Positions 1 through 11,000 of a stretch of 29,649 nt of DNA are shown here, one piece after another. Origin of the DNA: a virus. Under the pieces are notes generated by a model. That model searched no databases. It was not told the origin of the DNA and was given only the letters and a program-made list of their open reading frames with translations. Within the stretch, counting starts at the first letter, position 1, and each line of letters opens with the position of its first letter. The stretch is from IMG/VR virus record IMGVR_UViG_3300029448_000175, positions 4,923-34,571 of that record; one strand, given 5' to 3'. A program made the translations under genes and the position numbers.

Positions 1-434
1 CTCATTATTACTTCGTCGGCTGTTGCTCTGACGGTGTTAGCAAATTGAGTGCCTAATGTTACTGATGAGTCTGTTGTTTCAAAATTGATAGTTTTAAATA
101 CCATACTCTGCCCGGGAAGCAGCTTTTCGTTTTTAGCAAAATTAAGAGTAGCGTCTTGAAGACTTACAATAACAAAGTTAGTAACATCATTATTTGTTAT
201 TCTCATGTACTTAAAATCAGCACCTTTAATTTGACCAGCAGACTCGACAGGTGATCCTGAATTATCAAACTTTATAACCTGAGTAGCGCCAGTGTGAAGT
301 ATATCAAGCGTTTGTTGGAAAACATGGTTAACGCCAGAGATCTCGTAGTCGTCCGCTGTGCCTGTTGTATCAAAGCTATGGGTTGTACTTCCTATTGTTA
401 CTGACTCTTTTATTCCAAATGTTAATGTTGCCAT
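1..434 (-). CDS. Small beta-rich structural/accessory protein, 3' end cut by window edge
   Basis: The frame opens with ATG at 434-432 and runs off the left edge, giving 144 codons. The stop codon of the upstream DUF5675-type gene ends 2 bases before this start, so the two are probably translationally coupled. The product has no cysteine, membrane segment or signal peptide and is rich in Thr, Ser, Asn and Val, which suggests a beta-sandwich. Its middle part contains YMRITNNDVTNFVIVSL, followed by a KLLPGQSMVF segment. This resembles the layout of the proteins at 905-1315 and 1325-1741, where an IY-strand with an Asn/Thr turn is followed by a Gly-x-x-MF strand. I read it as a distant third member of that set. 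The role is unknown; a fibre, decoration or tail-tip component is possible. The gene is real with good confidence, the function is inference. Confidence 0.7.
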   Translation of the reverse strand, partial: MATLTFGIKESVTIGSTTHSFDTTGTADDYEISGVNHVFQQTLDILHTGATQVIKFDNSGSPVESAGQIKGADFKYMRITNNDVTNFVIVSLQDATLNFAKNEKLLPGQSMVFKTINFETTDSSVTLGTQFANTVRATADEVIM

Positions 435-436
435 AT

Positions 437-904
437 CTAATTATAATCTATATATGTTATTGTTACTTCTTCACCTTGTTCCAAAGCTTTAGCAATTTTA
501 GGATAAATCCTTTTGTAAGCGGCCGTAGAGCGACCAATGAACCCGTCTTCTTCGACCATGTTATTATTTTGGGTGTCCCCCACCAAGAGACAACCAGCGG
601 TATGCTCATCTGTGTTTCCGCAGTGTACAAGGATATAGTCAAAACCAGGAACGTCAACGATGTGAAGCATTCCTTTGTGTATATCTTGAAACCTTTTAGA
701 GTACTTAGCGTGAAAGCCACCAACGGTCCTAAACCGTATCTCATAAATACCAGCAGGAATCCTAGTCTCACTATAAACCTTATTGTCTCTGTATTCATCT
801 TCAAGTGTATAACATAAGAATGTCCTAACACCTTCGACTACAGAAAATAAAGCTCCTGACGTAGAGTCTCTACCGCTGCTAAACCTCAGTACTTCAAGTT
901 TCAT
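437..904 (-). CDS. DUF5675-family protein, possible L,D-transpeptidase-like cell-wall enzyme
   Basis: This 155-residue protein starts at an ATG directly abutting the TAA of the gene upstream. It shows the pattern I associate with DUF5675: an N-terminal strand with a TSGALFSV segment, a CYTLEDEYR segment (residues 31-39), an RIPAGIYEIRFR strand (48-59) and a C-terminal LVHCGN...HTAGCLLVG block (92-109). The last block, with His94, Thr102, Gly104 and Cys105, resembles the His...(Ser/Thr)-x-Gly-Cys active site of YkuD-type L,D-transpeptidases, so a cysteine enzyme acting on peptidoglycan is plausible. Its position after a holin-like gene fits a lysis or wall-entry role. No signal peptide is present, so it would need a holin or virion delivery to reach the wall. 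The family call is fairly secure; the catalytic role is inference. An opposite-strand frame at 365-817 is a shadow. Confidence 0.75.
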   Translation of the reverse strand: MKLEVLRFSSGRDSTSGALFSVVEGVRTFLCYTLEDEYRDNKVYSETRIPAGIYEIRFRTVGGFHAKYSKRFQDIHKGMLHIVDVPGFDYILVHCGNTDEHTAGCLLVGDTQNNNMVEEDGFIGRSTAAYKRIYPKIAKALEQGEEVTITYIDYN

Positions 905-1315
905 TTAGTATATTCCTAAATACTCAAGCGTAACACTGTCTGTAGTGCTAGGAGTAGCTATAATATCTGCACTTGCCCCGCCTGTGTAAGGCACAAACAT
1001 CCAGTCCCCACCGTATAATCTAGCGATTTCAACGTGAGATCCGGTTGTACCTATAGCTATTTCAACATACTGAGTTGAAGAAGAGCTAGTGTTTTTTATA
1101 TAAATTTTAGCTGCGTTTCCGGATATATCATCTTCGCTATAGTCTATAAGCTCAACTGCCGATGTAGAAGAGTAAGTCTTGCTTGATAGTCCAGTGGTAG
1201 AGCCAACGCCAGTGTTAACTCCAGCCTCTGTTAAAGTAGAAGATCTAGAAATGTTTAAGCCATTGTCAGATATATCTCTGCTGCTTAATCCTATTGTTGC
1301 TGTTACTATTGCCAT
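905..1315 (-). CDS. Small beta-rich phage protein, paralogue B
   Basis: This 136-residue protein is rich in Ser, Thr and Gly and has no membrane segment. It is clearly related to the neighbouring protein at 1325-1741. Both begin MA-x-x-TAT with a following L-x-S-x-D, both have a T-x-L-x-x-AG helix or strand, an IY-[IL]-x-N strand and the strongly shared LGRLYSGDWMF / IARLYGGDWMF block, and both end with an EY/EF strand. The start is preceded by AAAAAAATAAA rather than a Shine-Dalgarno site, and the stop TAA is followed immediately by the ATG of the DUF5675 gene. Similar ~130-residue proteins occur in sets near the tail and lysis genes of many marine phages, from memory. A decoration, fibre or tail-tip role is possible, but nothing here proves one. 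Confidence 0.75.
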   Translation of the reverse strand: MAIVTATIGLSSRDISDNGLNISRSSTLTEAGVNTGVGSTTGLSSKTYSSTSAVELIDYSEDDISGNAAKIYIKNTSSSSTQYVEIAIGTTGSHVEIARLYGGDWMFVPYTGGASADIIATPSTTDSVTLEYLGIY

Positions 1316-1324
1316 TTTATTTTT

Positions 1325-1741
1325 TTATGATGCGGTTAAATTTTCTCCTTCGTGAATATGAGCAAACTCCATGAACTGAGTACCAGAGCTAGCTTGAATA
1401 GTAATATCGTGAGTAGCGTCAGCGAAATTACAAGGTAAAAACATCCAGTCGCCTGAATAAAGTCTACCTAACTCAGTGCTAGCTACAGTTACGGTTACAT
1501 AAAGAGTTGGATCTGTTTCTTTGTTTACTAAATAAATCCAATTAGCTTTATTTACACCGTCAGTAGTAGCATCTACTATATCTCTCTGTGTTGTGTCTGC
1601 TATTACTACGCCATGCTTAATTTGATCTAAACCAATTTGCAAACCTGCCTTAAGCAAGTTGTTAGACGTAGATATAGACAAAGGTGCTGTTGTCAACAAA
1701 TCGTTGCTATTCAACGAAAATGTAGCTGTTGTATTTGCCAT
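1325..1741 (-). CDS. Small beta-rich phage protein, paralogue A
   Basis: This is a 138-residue, Thr/Ala/Asn-rich protein, predicted soluble and mostly beta. It shares an N-terminal MA-x-x-TAT-x-x-L-x-S-x-D pattern and the central LGRLYSGDWMFLP block with the next gene (905-1315), which marks a tandem duplication followed by strong divergence. It lies 45 bases after the holin-like gene, and its AT-rich leader (AATAAATAATTAAAA) lacks a purine-rich ribosome site. It ends 9 bases before its paralogue begins. Function is unknown. Order and composition fit a minor virion protein such as a fibre or decoration subunit that can exist in several versions. Confidence 0.75.
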   Translation of the reverse strand: MANTTATFSLNSNDLLTTAPLSISTSNNLLKAGLQIGLDQIKHGVVIADTTQRDIVDATTDGVNKANWIYLVNKETDPTLYVTVTVASTELGRLYSGDWMFLPCNFADATHDITIQASSGTQFMEFAHIHEGENLTAS

Positions 1742-1786
1742 TTTTAATTATTTATTTATTGTTTTTATTATTTTTAGCTTCTTCCA

Positions 1787-2023
1787 TTACCCTATAAATA
1801 TTTTTGCTAACGCGGCGGCTACAGCAGCATACAACACCCATATAGCTTTTGCCATAGTTTTTCTAGCGGTTGTGTTTTGATTAACTCTAGAAGCTATACC
1901 TTTATCAGGATCAAGTAGCTGCTTAGTAAGCATGTCTAGCTTCTCGTCCATCTTATCAAGCTTTTTATCCATTTGATCCATACGTTGTTGCATTAGTGCT
2001 ATTTCTTTGTCCACCGGTTCCAT
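1787..2023 (-). CDS. Coiled-coil plus single-TM protein, holin/XhlA-like
   Basis: This is a 78-residue protein. Residues about 4-37 form a short, highly charged coiled coil with a regular a/d pattern (Met11, Met15, Met18, Leu22, Met25, Leu29, Leu32, Leu36). Residues about 58-77 form one hydrophobic segment (AIWVLYAAVAAALAKIFI). This layout, a coiled coil followed by a C-terminal membrane anchor, is that of XhlA-like haemolysin/holin-accessory proteins found next to phage lysis enzymes. The DUF5675 gene downstream supports a lysis cassette. With only one membrane segment it could also be a spanin-like or membrane-tethering protein of the ejection apparatus. It starts 17 bases after the giant gene with an AATAATAAAATA leader. 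Confidence 0.65.
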   Translation of the reverse strand: MEPVDKEIALMQQRMDQMDKKLDKMDEKLDMLTKQLLDPDKGIASRVNQNTTARKTMAKAIWVLYAAVAAALAKIFIG

Positions 2024-2036
2024 TATTTTATTATTA
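2024..2036 (-). promoter_or_regulatory. AT-rich SD-less translation leader (AATAAAA type)
   Basis: The bases just before the holin-like ATG read TAATAATAAAATA on the minus strand. Near-identical leaders precede the genes starting at 12459, 13384, 11043 and 1315. No purine-rich Shine-Dalgarno site is present. Such A-rich leaders with TAAAA-like cores are typical of Bacteroidota translation starts. Confidence 0.5.
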
Positions 2037-2040
2037 CACG

Positions 2041-5000
2041 CTAATCATGCAAGTGACATCTAGTCTTAGGTTTTTTAACCATGTTCTTACATCTAGAGCT
2101 ATCTCGTTTAATAAAAGTGCATCTAGTTTTAGATTTTTCTTTAGTTTCTTTTTTTTCTTTTTTTATCTGCTCTTTAATTTTCTCTCTACGTAATTGCTCT
2201 TTAGTTAGATACTTAGTATATTCGTTTTCTTTGCCTTCGTTAATAATTCTAACACGCTCTTCATTTTTACCAGGTCCTAAACCCCAGTTACTCCAACCCG
2301 CAGCCATTAGTATTCTTTGCCAGTTATAATAATCTTGATCTAAAGCGTTTTGTATGTTATTACCTTTTTTATAATATCTATTTAAAGGTAAGTTTGCAGT
2401 AGATTCTATAACTTGAGTTGACGCTTCTAAAAGAGGACCGTTTAAAGTTAAACCTTCTCGTTCTATAATTTTTTTATTTAACTTGTAAGTATTACCAGCG
2501 GCGTCTAACTTAGTAAACTTAGAGCCTATGGTTGGAGATATATTAAGTAGTCTTTCACCAACTTCGCTATAGTCAGCGCCGTAAGATTTACCTTCTTGCT
2601 TTATAAACTCTTGAACGCCTAGCCTAACACCGTTAACAACAGCACCTTGAATACCCATACCTCTTAAAAATGAATCAGCCGTAGTGTTAAGCATTTGTAA
2701 CTTTGATTGAGCTTTTAATTCATCGTCATCTGAGTTTGTTAGTAAAGCAAATGCTCCAGACTGTAAACCAGCAAATATTATTGATTGAATAAATCCATAA
2801 TAACCTATGTTACTAAGCTTTTGTGTAAGTGAGTTTTCACCATAAAAACCTTTATACCTGCCTTTTGATATATCTAAAACATTCTTCATCATAATTCTAT
2901 TCATCTGCATTGGCGTATTAGCAAATGGTAATATGAATCTACCTGCCAAAGTTGTTTGTTGCTTAGATATTAAATCTGCTCTACTAGACTGCTGAGTTCT
3001 TTCTGCTATAGCTTGAAAGTCTATAAACGCTCTACGCTCAGCTTCTGCTTTAGATAAGCCTTCTTTTAAATATTTATTAATAGCATTTCTATAGTATGTA
3101 GCGCCGCCAGTTGATATTGCAAAGCTATCCGCTATTTTAGTAGGTAAATATCCAGCTTTAAGTATTTTAGCTATAACTGCTTTTGCTGGGTTTTTACTAT
3201 TAGACGCGGCGGCGGCAAGCTCTGCTTCACTAACGTTTATTTCCAAGCCTTGACGTCTTTGCTTCAGCATATCAGAGTTCATGATGGTCATAAAGTCTTT
3301 CCAATACTGTGGCTGGTTGGCAAAAGCTTTAGCAGCCATGAGCGGGTTGTTAAACGAAGAGTTGATAAAGTTAACAGTAGATATTAGCTGTAAAGTAGCT
3401 GATCTAGTGTTGAAGTTCATGATAGTTCCAGTAGACCCGTTTAAATAGTTCATTAAGCGTCTACTTGAGCTACTTAAGTTTTCAGCTCTAGTTCTACCAG
3501 TCTCCATGCGATCAAACATATCTTCAATAGTTTCTCTCCAGTTTTTACCAAGCTTTGACTCCATTTTATTTAGATTAGCTTCAGTAAATATTTCGTTTTT
3601 AGCTTCTATAAAATCTTTTATGTATTTAGTCCTACCAATGCCTTCTCCTAAACCTTGTATTTCGCTAGCAATAGTTTCTCCATACCACTCAGCTGTAGGC
3701 TCTCTTAAACCGCCTTCTAATTTTGTAAGCTTAGCTACGTTATCAGCGTAAGCTTTTAGTTTAGGATTATTAACTATGTGTCTTATTAATTTGTTTTGCG
3801 TAGAAGCTGCTAAGTCTGGAACTTTGTACCCTGCTTTATTCCAAATATATATTCTCATAGCCATATCAGTGGTAAAATTGCTTCCTTCTACAGGTTTGTC
3901 TAACAGTTTGACAACATCTTTGTTTTTCTTGCGAAGAGACATATAGTCGTTAGTAATAGCCTGCCTAGCGTTATTAAAATCATTTATACCTCTTTCCCAA
4001 GGTTTTATAAGATTATCTTCAAACCACTTTTTATTTTCAATACCTTGCCTACCTTTGCCATACATGGGCTCTAGCAGTAACTCTAAATCAGCAGCTGTGT
4101 CAGGTACAAAAAACTTTCTACGATTAGCTTTTTTTCCTCTAATAGCAGCTTCAGCTTTTGTAAATACTTTTTTAGATTCTATACCTAATGAACTTTCTAG
4201 TATATCGTTTACTTTTTTATTAACGTCGCTAGTTTTGCTAAATCTTAACGCTTGTTGAACATCAGACTTAATATCTAACTGATTTAAAACATTTCTAACA
4301 GCTTTAACATTAGGTAAAGCATCATCTACGAAGTACATATCATTATAGCCTTCTGAGAATTTTTTAAGCATATACATAGCTTTAGCTTCGCCAGTACTAT
4401 TACCTAGACCAGTTATGTTCTCTAACGGTATTTCAACACCTTTTGACTTAAGCCAACTGTATATAGCTGGAGCAGACTCAGCTGGCCTAGCAGTAACAAT
4501 ATACATGTGCTCTGGTCCAAACTTGTTTAGTCGCTCTTTAAACTTTTTAAACAACGGTCCTTCAACGCCGCCTCTAACATTTACAAAATCTTTAAAATCA
4601 AAACTATAACCTTGTTGCTGTAGCTCTGGTCCTTTTATAGGCCATTCACCGCTACTTATTTTAATTGTTTCTTTACCTTTAGTAGCTATAATAAAGTTTT
4701 TACCTCTGTCTATTAAAGTTTCGTCAAAGTCAAAAAAAGATCCTCCTCTAGACTGTTTATTAGGCATACGACCAAGCTCCATAGCTTTATCATATATCTT
4801 TATGTTTTCTTTTATTTTCCTAAAGTCTTTAGAAAAGCTTAGAATTTTACTTGGAGCAGCTACCTTTGTAACGCTTGCTTGCTCAGCTAACAATGTTTCA
4901 TTAATTATTTCTGCAACTTTGTTTTTATTAGCTATATATGTGCTGGCTGATTCACCTGTGAAATGTACAACTTTTCTGTCTGGTCCAAACAATTTACCTT

Positions 5001-8000
5001 GACCAAACTTTAATATACGAAGCTCACCTTCCAAGCTAACCTTATTGTCGATCATTTTATCGCCAACTTTTATTTTAGCATCTAATACTTTGTCGGCTAT
5101 ATATTTAGGAGCCCAAAGCGTTCTGTGCCCATTGTTTATATTATCTAGTGTTATAGATTTGCCGCCAGAATATATATAAGATGAGCTTTCAGCATTTGTT
5201 GTAGCAGAAGCACCTAAATGCTCGTTCTTCCATTGAAGATCAGATATTGCTAGCTCTCTAGCTTCAGCTTTGTCTTTAGTCTCTTTTAATCTTACGTTAT
5301 ATCTCTCTTTGTACTCAGCGCATTGCTCCCAAGATTTATAATACTCTTGCAGTTGCTCGTTATACTTTGGGTTAGGTCTTTTTGGTAACTTTTTAGTTTT
5401 TGGTAAAAACTTATTTGGCTTAGCTAAACCTATTTGTCTTCCTTCTCTTAAATAAATATATTCAAAAGTACTCATAGCTCTCTTACCAGACACAATGTTA
5501 GTTTGTAAAGCACCATTTAATAATACAAAAGTATTATCTATATTTTCTTTAGCATATTCTTTTTGATACAAGTCGTTCATGTATTTCAACATATCATGAT
5601 TAGCCTTGTTTATATTTTCTATTCTAGCTCTAGCGTTTGCTAATATTTGTTCTTTAGCTTGGAGTGATGTTTCTCTACCTATAGACTCTAGCGTCTGCTT
5701 AACAAAGCCTTTCATTTCCATAGGCGTAGCGTTAACTAAGTTTTCAACAGCTCCTTCGCCAAGTAGTTTTGTCATATCAGCCTCCATTTTAGCAAGTTCA
5801 GCTGGAGTAAAAGATCTATTTCTAAGTTCAGCTCTTTGAGCTTCGTAGTCTTTAACTCTAATTGTACCTTTATAACCATCTTTTAATCCTAACGAAAACT
5901 CTATCCAAGCAGACTCTATAGCCGGGTGCATTTTTTTGCCTATAGCAAAGCCCATGTCAACATACTTTTGGCGAGTTGTCGGATCGTTTAGCTTCTTACC
6001 CCTATATATACCACCTTCTGTTAATTGATTTTTTATTTCACTAGGTGTAAACTTATCAGCTTTAATAGACTTTTGATATGATCCGCCAACAGTTAAAGTT
6101 TCGTTTCTATTAAGCATTAATGTTTCAACTAAGTCAACTACAGTTGGATGTTTCTCTCTAGCTACTTTTTCGTAGTTAGCTTTACCAAAGCTTTCTATTA
6201 AGTCTCTAACTTGCAGTTTTATAGCACCTATTTGTACGCCCTGCTGCATTAAATCAGCTACAGACATACCTGTTTTTTCATTGACGCTAAATAAATACGG
6301 TGATCTACCGTCTGCTAAATGCTTAAACGCTTCGCCTAGTGGATCTAGCTTGGATCTCATAGCCTGATTTTCAAAAGCTCTAACATATTCAACTAACATG
6401 CTTTTCAATGGTCCACTCTCTGAGGCTTTAGTAATAGCTTCTAACGGCTGCATGAAAGTTTCTTTATTCATACCTTTTATTCTAACAAAAGGTTTTCTAC
6501 CTGAAGGAGCAGCAGCTATACCAAATGTTTCTTGAGTGGCTCTTTGAGTCATCTCGTTGTAGTAAGGTTTTAAACCACCTATTCTACCCATTGTAGCTTC
6601 ACCGGTTATAGTAAAGCCTTGAGGCAAAGCAGCATCAAACATTAGCCAGTTATCACCTATAGATTTTTTTAGTATAGCTATTTCGTTGCTGTTTAACTGT
6701 TGTTTTGTTTCTATTTGCTTTACAATACGATCAGCCATTGCTTTATCACCAATAACTTCTCGTCCTTTAACCTCAACTCTTTTGCCAACTACAAAAGACT
6801 CCACAAGCTCTGATAAGTATTTAGGATTAACTTGCTTATAGCTACCTGGTACTATTTCAGCTTCAGGTTTACCAGATCGTTTTTGAGCCTCAACACTTTC
6901 TGTTATTTCTTTGTATACTTTCTGGGTAGCCTCTCTTACTCTAGGGCCAGCACCTTCAGCCATGTTTAGTAAAAGCTCATTACCTTGCTTAACCATACCA
7001 GGCTTGTCTGCTATTTGCTTTTCTTTACCCGTACCTTCAACTACTTCTTGTATTACACCTAGTCTTTTAGCTAAGCTTTGAGCTCTTAAAAAACCTCTAT
7101 TTACTATAAACTTTTCTAGCTCTTGCTTGCCTTTATATTCTCTTATAACCATTTGCTCTAGCTCAGATCTCAAAGACTCTTGAAAGTTTTGTCTAGCTAA
7201 GTCTTTAGTATCTCCTAGAGGCTTTGTAAAGTCTTCGGGTATAGGATCAAACAGTCTTTTAGTCAAGCTTGTTGTTAGTCTACCTGTTGTCTCACTAATA
7301 TTATCTTTTATTCTTTGAGAAGCTCTTTGGTAAATCGCATCGCTTTCTAATAATTCAAAAGCGTTCAAACCTTTTTTCTCTGCAAAAGCGTCTGCGGCTT
7401 TTTTTATTTCATTTATTTTATTTAAGTCAGCGGCAACTTTTTCTGCTTGTTCTTTAGTGATGTTTTTAGACTGAAGCATTTCGCCCTTAACATCACCTTC
7501 TCTAGCTTTTTTACCAAACTCAATAATATCTTTACGTAAACCTTTTTTTAAACTACCACGCTGTAACGCTTGCATAAATAAAAATATGTTCTCACCGTTT
7601 ATATCTGTTTTAGCAAAGTTAGTTCCAAATCCAGCTTTTGAAAGAACAGGATATAATACATCAGATATTTTTTGACCAGTAGTTGCATTGTATGTGATCT
7701 CTCTGTTTTTAACAGCATCAGACCAAGCCATTAAATACTCTTCGTAGTATTCGTTTTTATTTCTAGTACCGTCAGGATTATAGTTTCTTTTAACTCTTTC
7801 ATTAATGATTTGTTGCTCTTGAGCTGTTAAAGAGTTTCTAAATTGATCTATTATTTTTATACCTTCATTGCTTATTTTACCATCAGGCCCCTTTAAAGAT
7901 TTTCTAAGTATAGCGTGACCTAACTCATGCAACGGATCACCCAAACTTCTAGTTTCTTTTATTCTTTGCTTATTTAAGTATATAATGTCTTTAACAGGAT

Positions 8001-11000
8001 CATAAAAACCAGAAACTTTTTTACTTTCTGCAGCCGCAGACTCTAAGCTATATTTACCACCCATGTATAGAGCGGCGGCTATACCATCACTATTAACGAC
8101 GCGAAAACCTTTTATGCCCATTTCTAAAGCAGCTGTTCTTGCTAGCTCGATCTCGCCTTTAATTATCCGGTCAAACACAGCGTCAAAAGACTTAGTTTCT
8201 ACATCAATTTTATCTGTTATTTCTTTTAGCTGCTCGTTTATTTTATTTATTTTTTCTTTTACAACACCTTCTAGCTCAGGTCTTTTTTGAACAGATCCTT
8301 GTAGATTATCTCTTTTATTTTTTACTTTTAAATATTGATCCATAAGATCAATAATTTTTTCTCTCTGCGGGCCTTGTATTCGCTCTGCGTTTAAAGACTC
8401 TACTATATTTTCAAAGTTCTTTTTTCTTAAATCAAACAGCTGTCCTTCAATAGAATTTTTACGAACACCAAGCTCTGCTTTTATATAATCAAACTCGTAC
8501 TCTTTTAAATTAGCCAACTGCTCTTTTTCTTTAGCCGTAAGCTCAACTCCTTGCTTTATTTTGTTAAGAAGCACAGACTGATTAGATAAAAATTGCATGT
8601 AATTACCGTGCGACTTAGCTGTTTCAACAGCTGTATTGTATTCGTGTAAGTATTGCAGCTTGTTTCCGGCTTTTCTAATGTCACTTATCTGTTGTTCTTG
8701 TTGCTCTTTTCTTAAGTTTTTGTTAGATTTTATTTCATTTATTTTGCTTTTAACAGCGTTATCAATAGCCTCTGGCTCAGCGCCATGCTTTAAGCCTAAA
8801 AGTCTACCAGCTTTATCAGTGCCAGGTAATTTGTTAGACAGTCTTAAAACATCTCTTTGCATCGCTTTGCCAAACTTACCTAAAGTTCTAGGTCCGCCAA
8901 CCATAAGCATGCCTACATAGTTTTCTACTAGGTGATGCGTAAAGTCTTTTTCTTCAAGTTGCTTAGCTTCAAAAAACTTTCTATCGTTTATTAGCTCTCT
9001 GTAATACTCGTCTACGCGCTCTGCAAACACTAACGTTGCAGTACCAACACCAGCCGATACATTAGCACCCATAAAAGTGCTTAATGATTTTGATCTATTA
9101 GCATTGGCTATTATAGGCGTTAATATAGGTATTTTAGTAGCCATAGTTTTTTTAATCAAACTTTGAGCCATAACATTACCAGCACCTAAAGCTCCTGGAA
9201 AAGTTAAATTAACATCTCCAGTTTGATCATTAAAAACAAATCCTTCCGCATTAAAAAGCTGTCCACCAACCACGTCAGCACCTGCTAATCTTACTATTTC
9301 GTCCGCCGCGCCTAAGCCTATTTTAACCCCTTTTTCATACGCTTTACTTTTATTGCCTCTAAGCATGTACTTTTGTATAGCGTTTTTAGTAACAGCCATT
9401 TGTTTTTCAAGCGAAACAGCTTTAGTTGTAGGCTCAATCATGCCTCTACCAGCTTTTATATACTTTGTAGTAGTACCAACTGGCAGTTTTTTAGTAGCAT
9501 ATATACTTAAAACTAAAGGCGTTAAATCTGTGGCTACATTTCTACCGCCTTCCATAACTGTTCTTACCTCGCTAGATCCAGGTCTAAGAACCTGATTTTT
9601 ATCAAACGTAGTTCCAGTAGCTTCACTGTACCAGTCAGAAAATATTTGAACTGTTTCATCGTTGCCTTCAGTAAAACCTGCGGTTTGCCCAAACAAACCT
9701 TCAGACAAATTATCTAAACCTTCAAGAGTAAAGCTTTCTTCTTCTAGCGGGGCTAAGTTTGCTTTTATTTCAATAGCTCTATTCGCTATTTTAAACTTAC
9801 TTAAAGTTTCATTAAATCTTTGAGCTATTTGAGATTCTCCTGGAAGCGTAGTTAAGTTAGCAGGAAGCTTGTTATTGTCATATATAAATTCAAGAAGTTT
9901 TATATCATCGTAATAAGTGTCTTCTGCACCCGCTAAGTTTCTCGCCGCTCCACCTAAAGTTTCAAAAGCGCTTTTAGCGCCTTTAATTGTTAAAGCTTGT
10001 CTGTTTATATAAGGCGATATTCTTTCATCTTTGACTGGTCTTTTTCCTTCAAACTGAGCGGCTAAGCCACCTAGCTCTACCAGTTCGTAATATAAATTTA
10101 ATCTTGATTGCTCTAGCTCGTCTAGTTGAAAGTCATCTGCGTCTGTTTGCGCTTGTTCTTCGTATTCTTCCTGTATAAAACCTGTAGTACTACCATCTTC
10201 GTTAAATAGCGGCACATAGCCTTTGCTTTTAAACTTAGCGTCTCTTTGTTTTATTAACTCATCTTTAACTGGACCATCAGCTAAAGTTTTTATTTTTTGG
10301 TTTAGCTCAGCTATATCTTTGTCAACGTCTAAGTCTAAGTAGTTTATACTAATGTCTTTTACTTTTTCGTTAAGTTTATTTTTATCACCTTCAGCAGTTT
10401 CTAAATCTTGCTGGTAGCTAGATTGCCAAAGAGAATTTATGTATTCTCTCTGAGCTCCAAAACGCCTATCTGCACGCTGCCAATAGCCGTCAAATTCATC
10501 GCTTACAAACGGTATAGTTGTCGCTGATCTATTTTTACCATCTATAGTTGGTCTAGTGTTAGGCATTTTAGTTTTATCTAAGCTAAAAGTTTCTTGGCTA
10601 AAATCTAGAAACAACAATGGCCCATCAGCTGAAGCGTCAGCTTTTTCCTGAGCTAATATTTTATTTTCTTTTTGTTTTTTTGTTTTTTGTATACGATCAA
10701 ATTCTTCTGGAGTTATCTCTTTATCTATGTTAGACATTTGAATAGAAGCTCCAACTCCACCTGTAGGATCAACAGCTAATGATAAATCACCAGATACATC
10801 TAAAGGGTTGAAAGACTTATAGCTTTTGGATTCCGATAAAAAATCTACCGGCTTGGATGCCGTAACGTTTGACTCCGCAGGTGCATCCACTGTCTGTGGA
10901 GTCGTTGGCTTTTCCGCGACTGTTTCTTTTTCTTTTTGTTCTTGCACAACCTTAACAGCTTTGTCGCCATGTATTTTTAAAAAATCATCTTTTCTGTGAG

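Noticed and set aside
365-817. Plus-strand frame of 150 residues opposite the DUF5675 gene, and other plus-strand frames across the window
   Set aside because: They lie entirely opposite convincing minus-strand genes, have no leader or family resemblance, and their composition is that of antisense shadows.
463-831. Second minus-strand frame inside the DUF5675 gene
   Set aside because: It is a different frame fully inside a gene with recognisable family motifs, with no leader of its own.
2130-2170. Long pyrimidine tract (plus strand) near the end of the giant gene as a possible terminator or slippery site
   Set aside because: It encodes a Lys/Glu-rich helix in frame (KEQIKKEKKETKEK), has no stem before it and the frame continues to the Cys3His end.
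4700-4740. Aspartate-rich FDFDETL as a possible RNA polymerase active site of the DxDGD type known in crAss-like giant proteins
   Set aside because: The later IVTARP, Lys and FVDD motifs identify a HAD domain, and Gly-Asp of DxDGD is absent.
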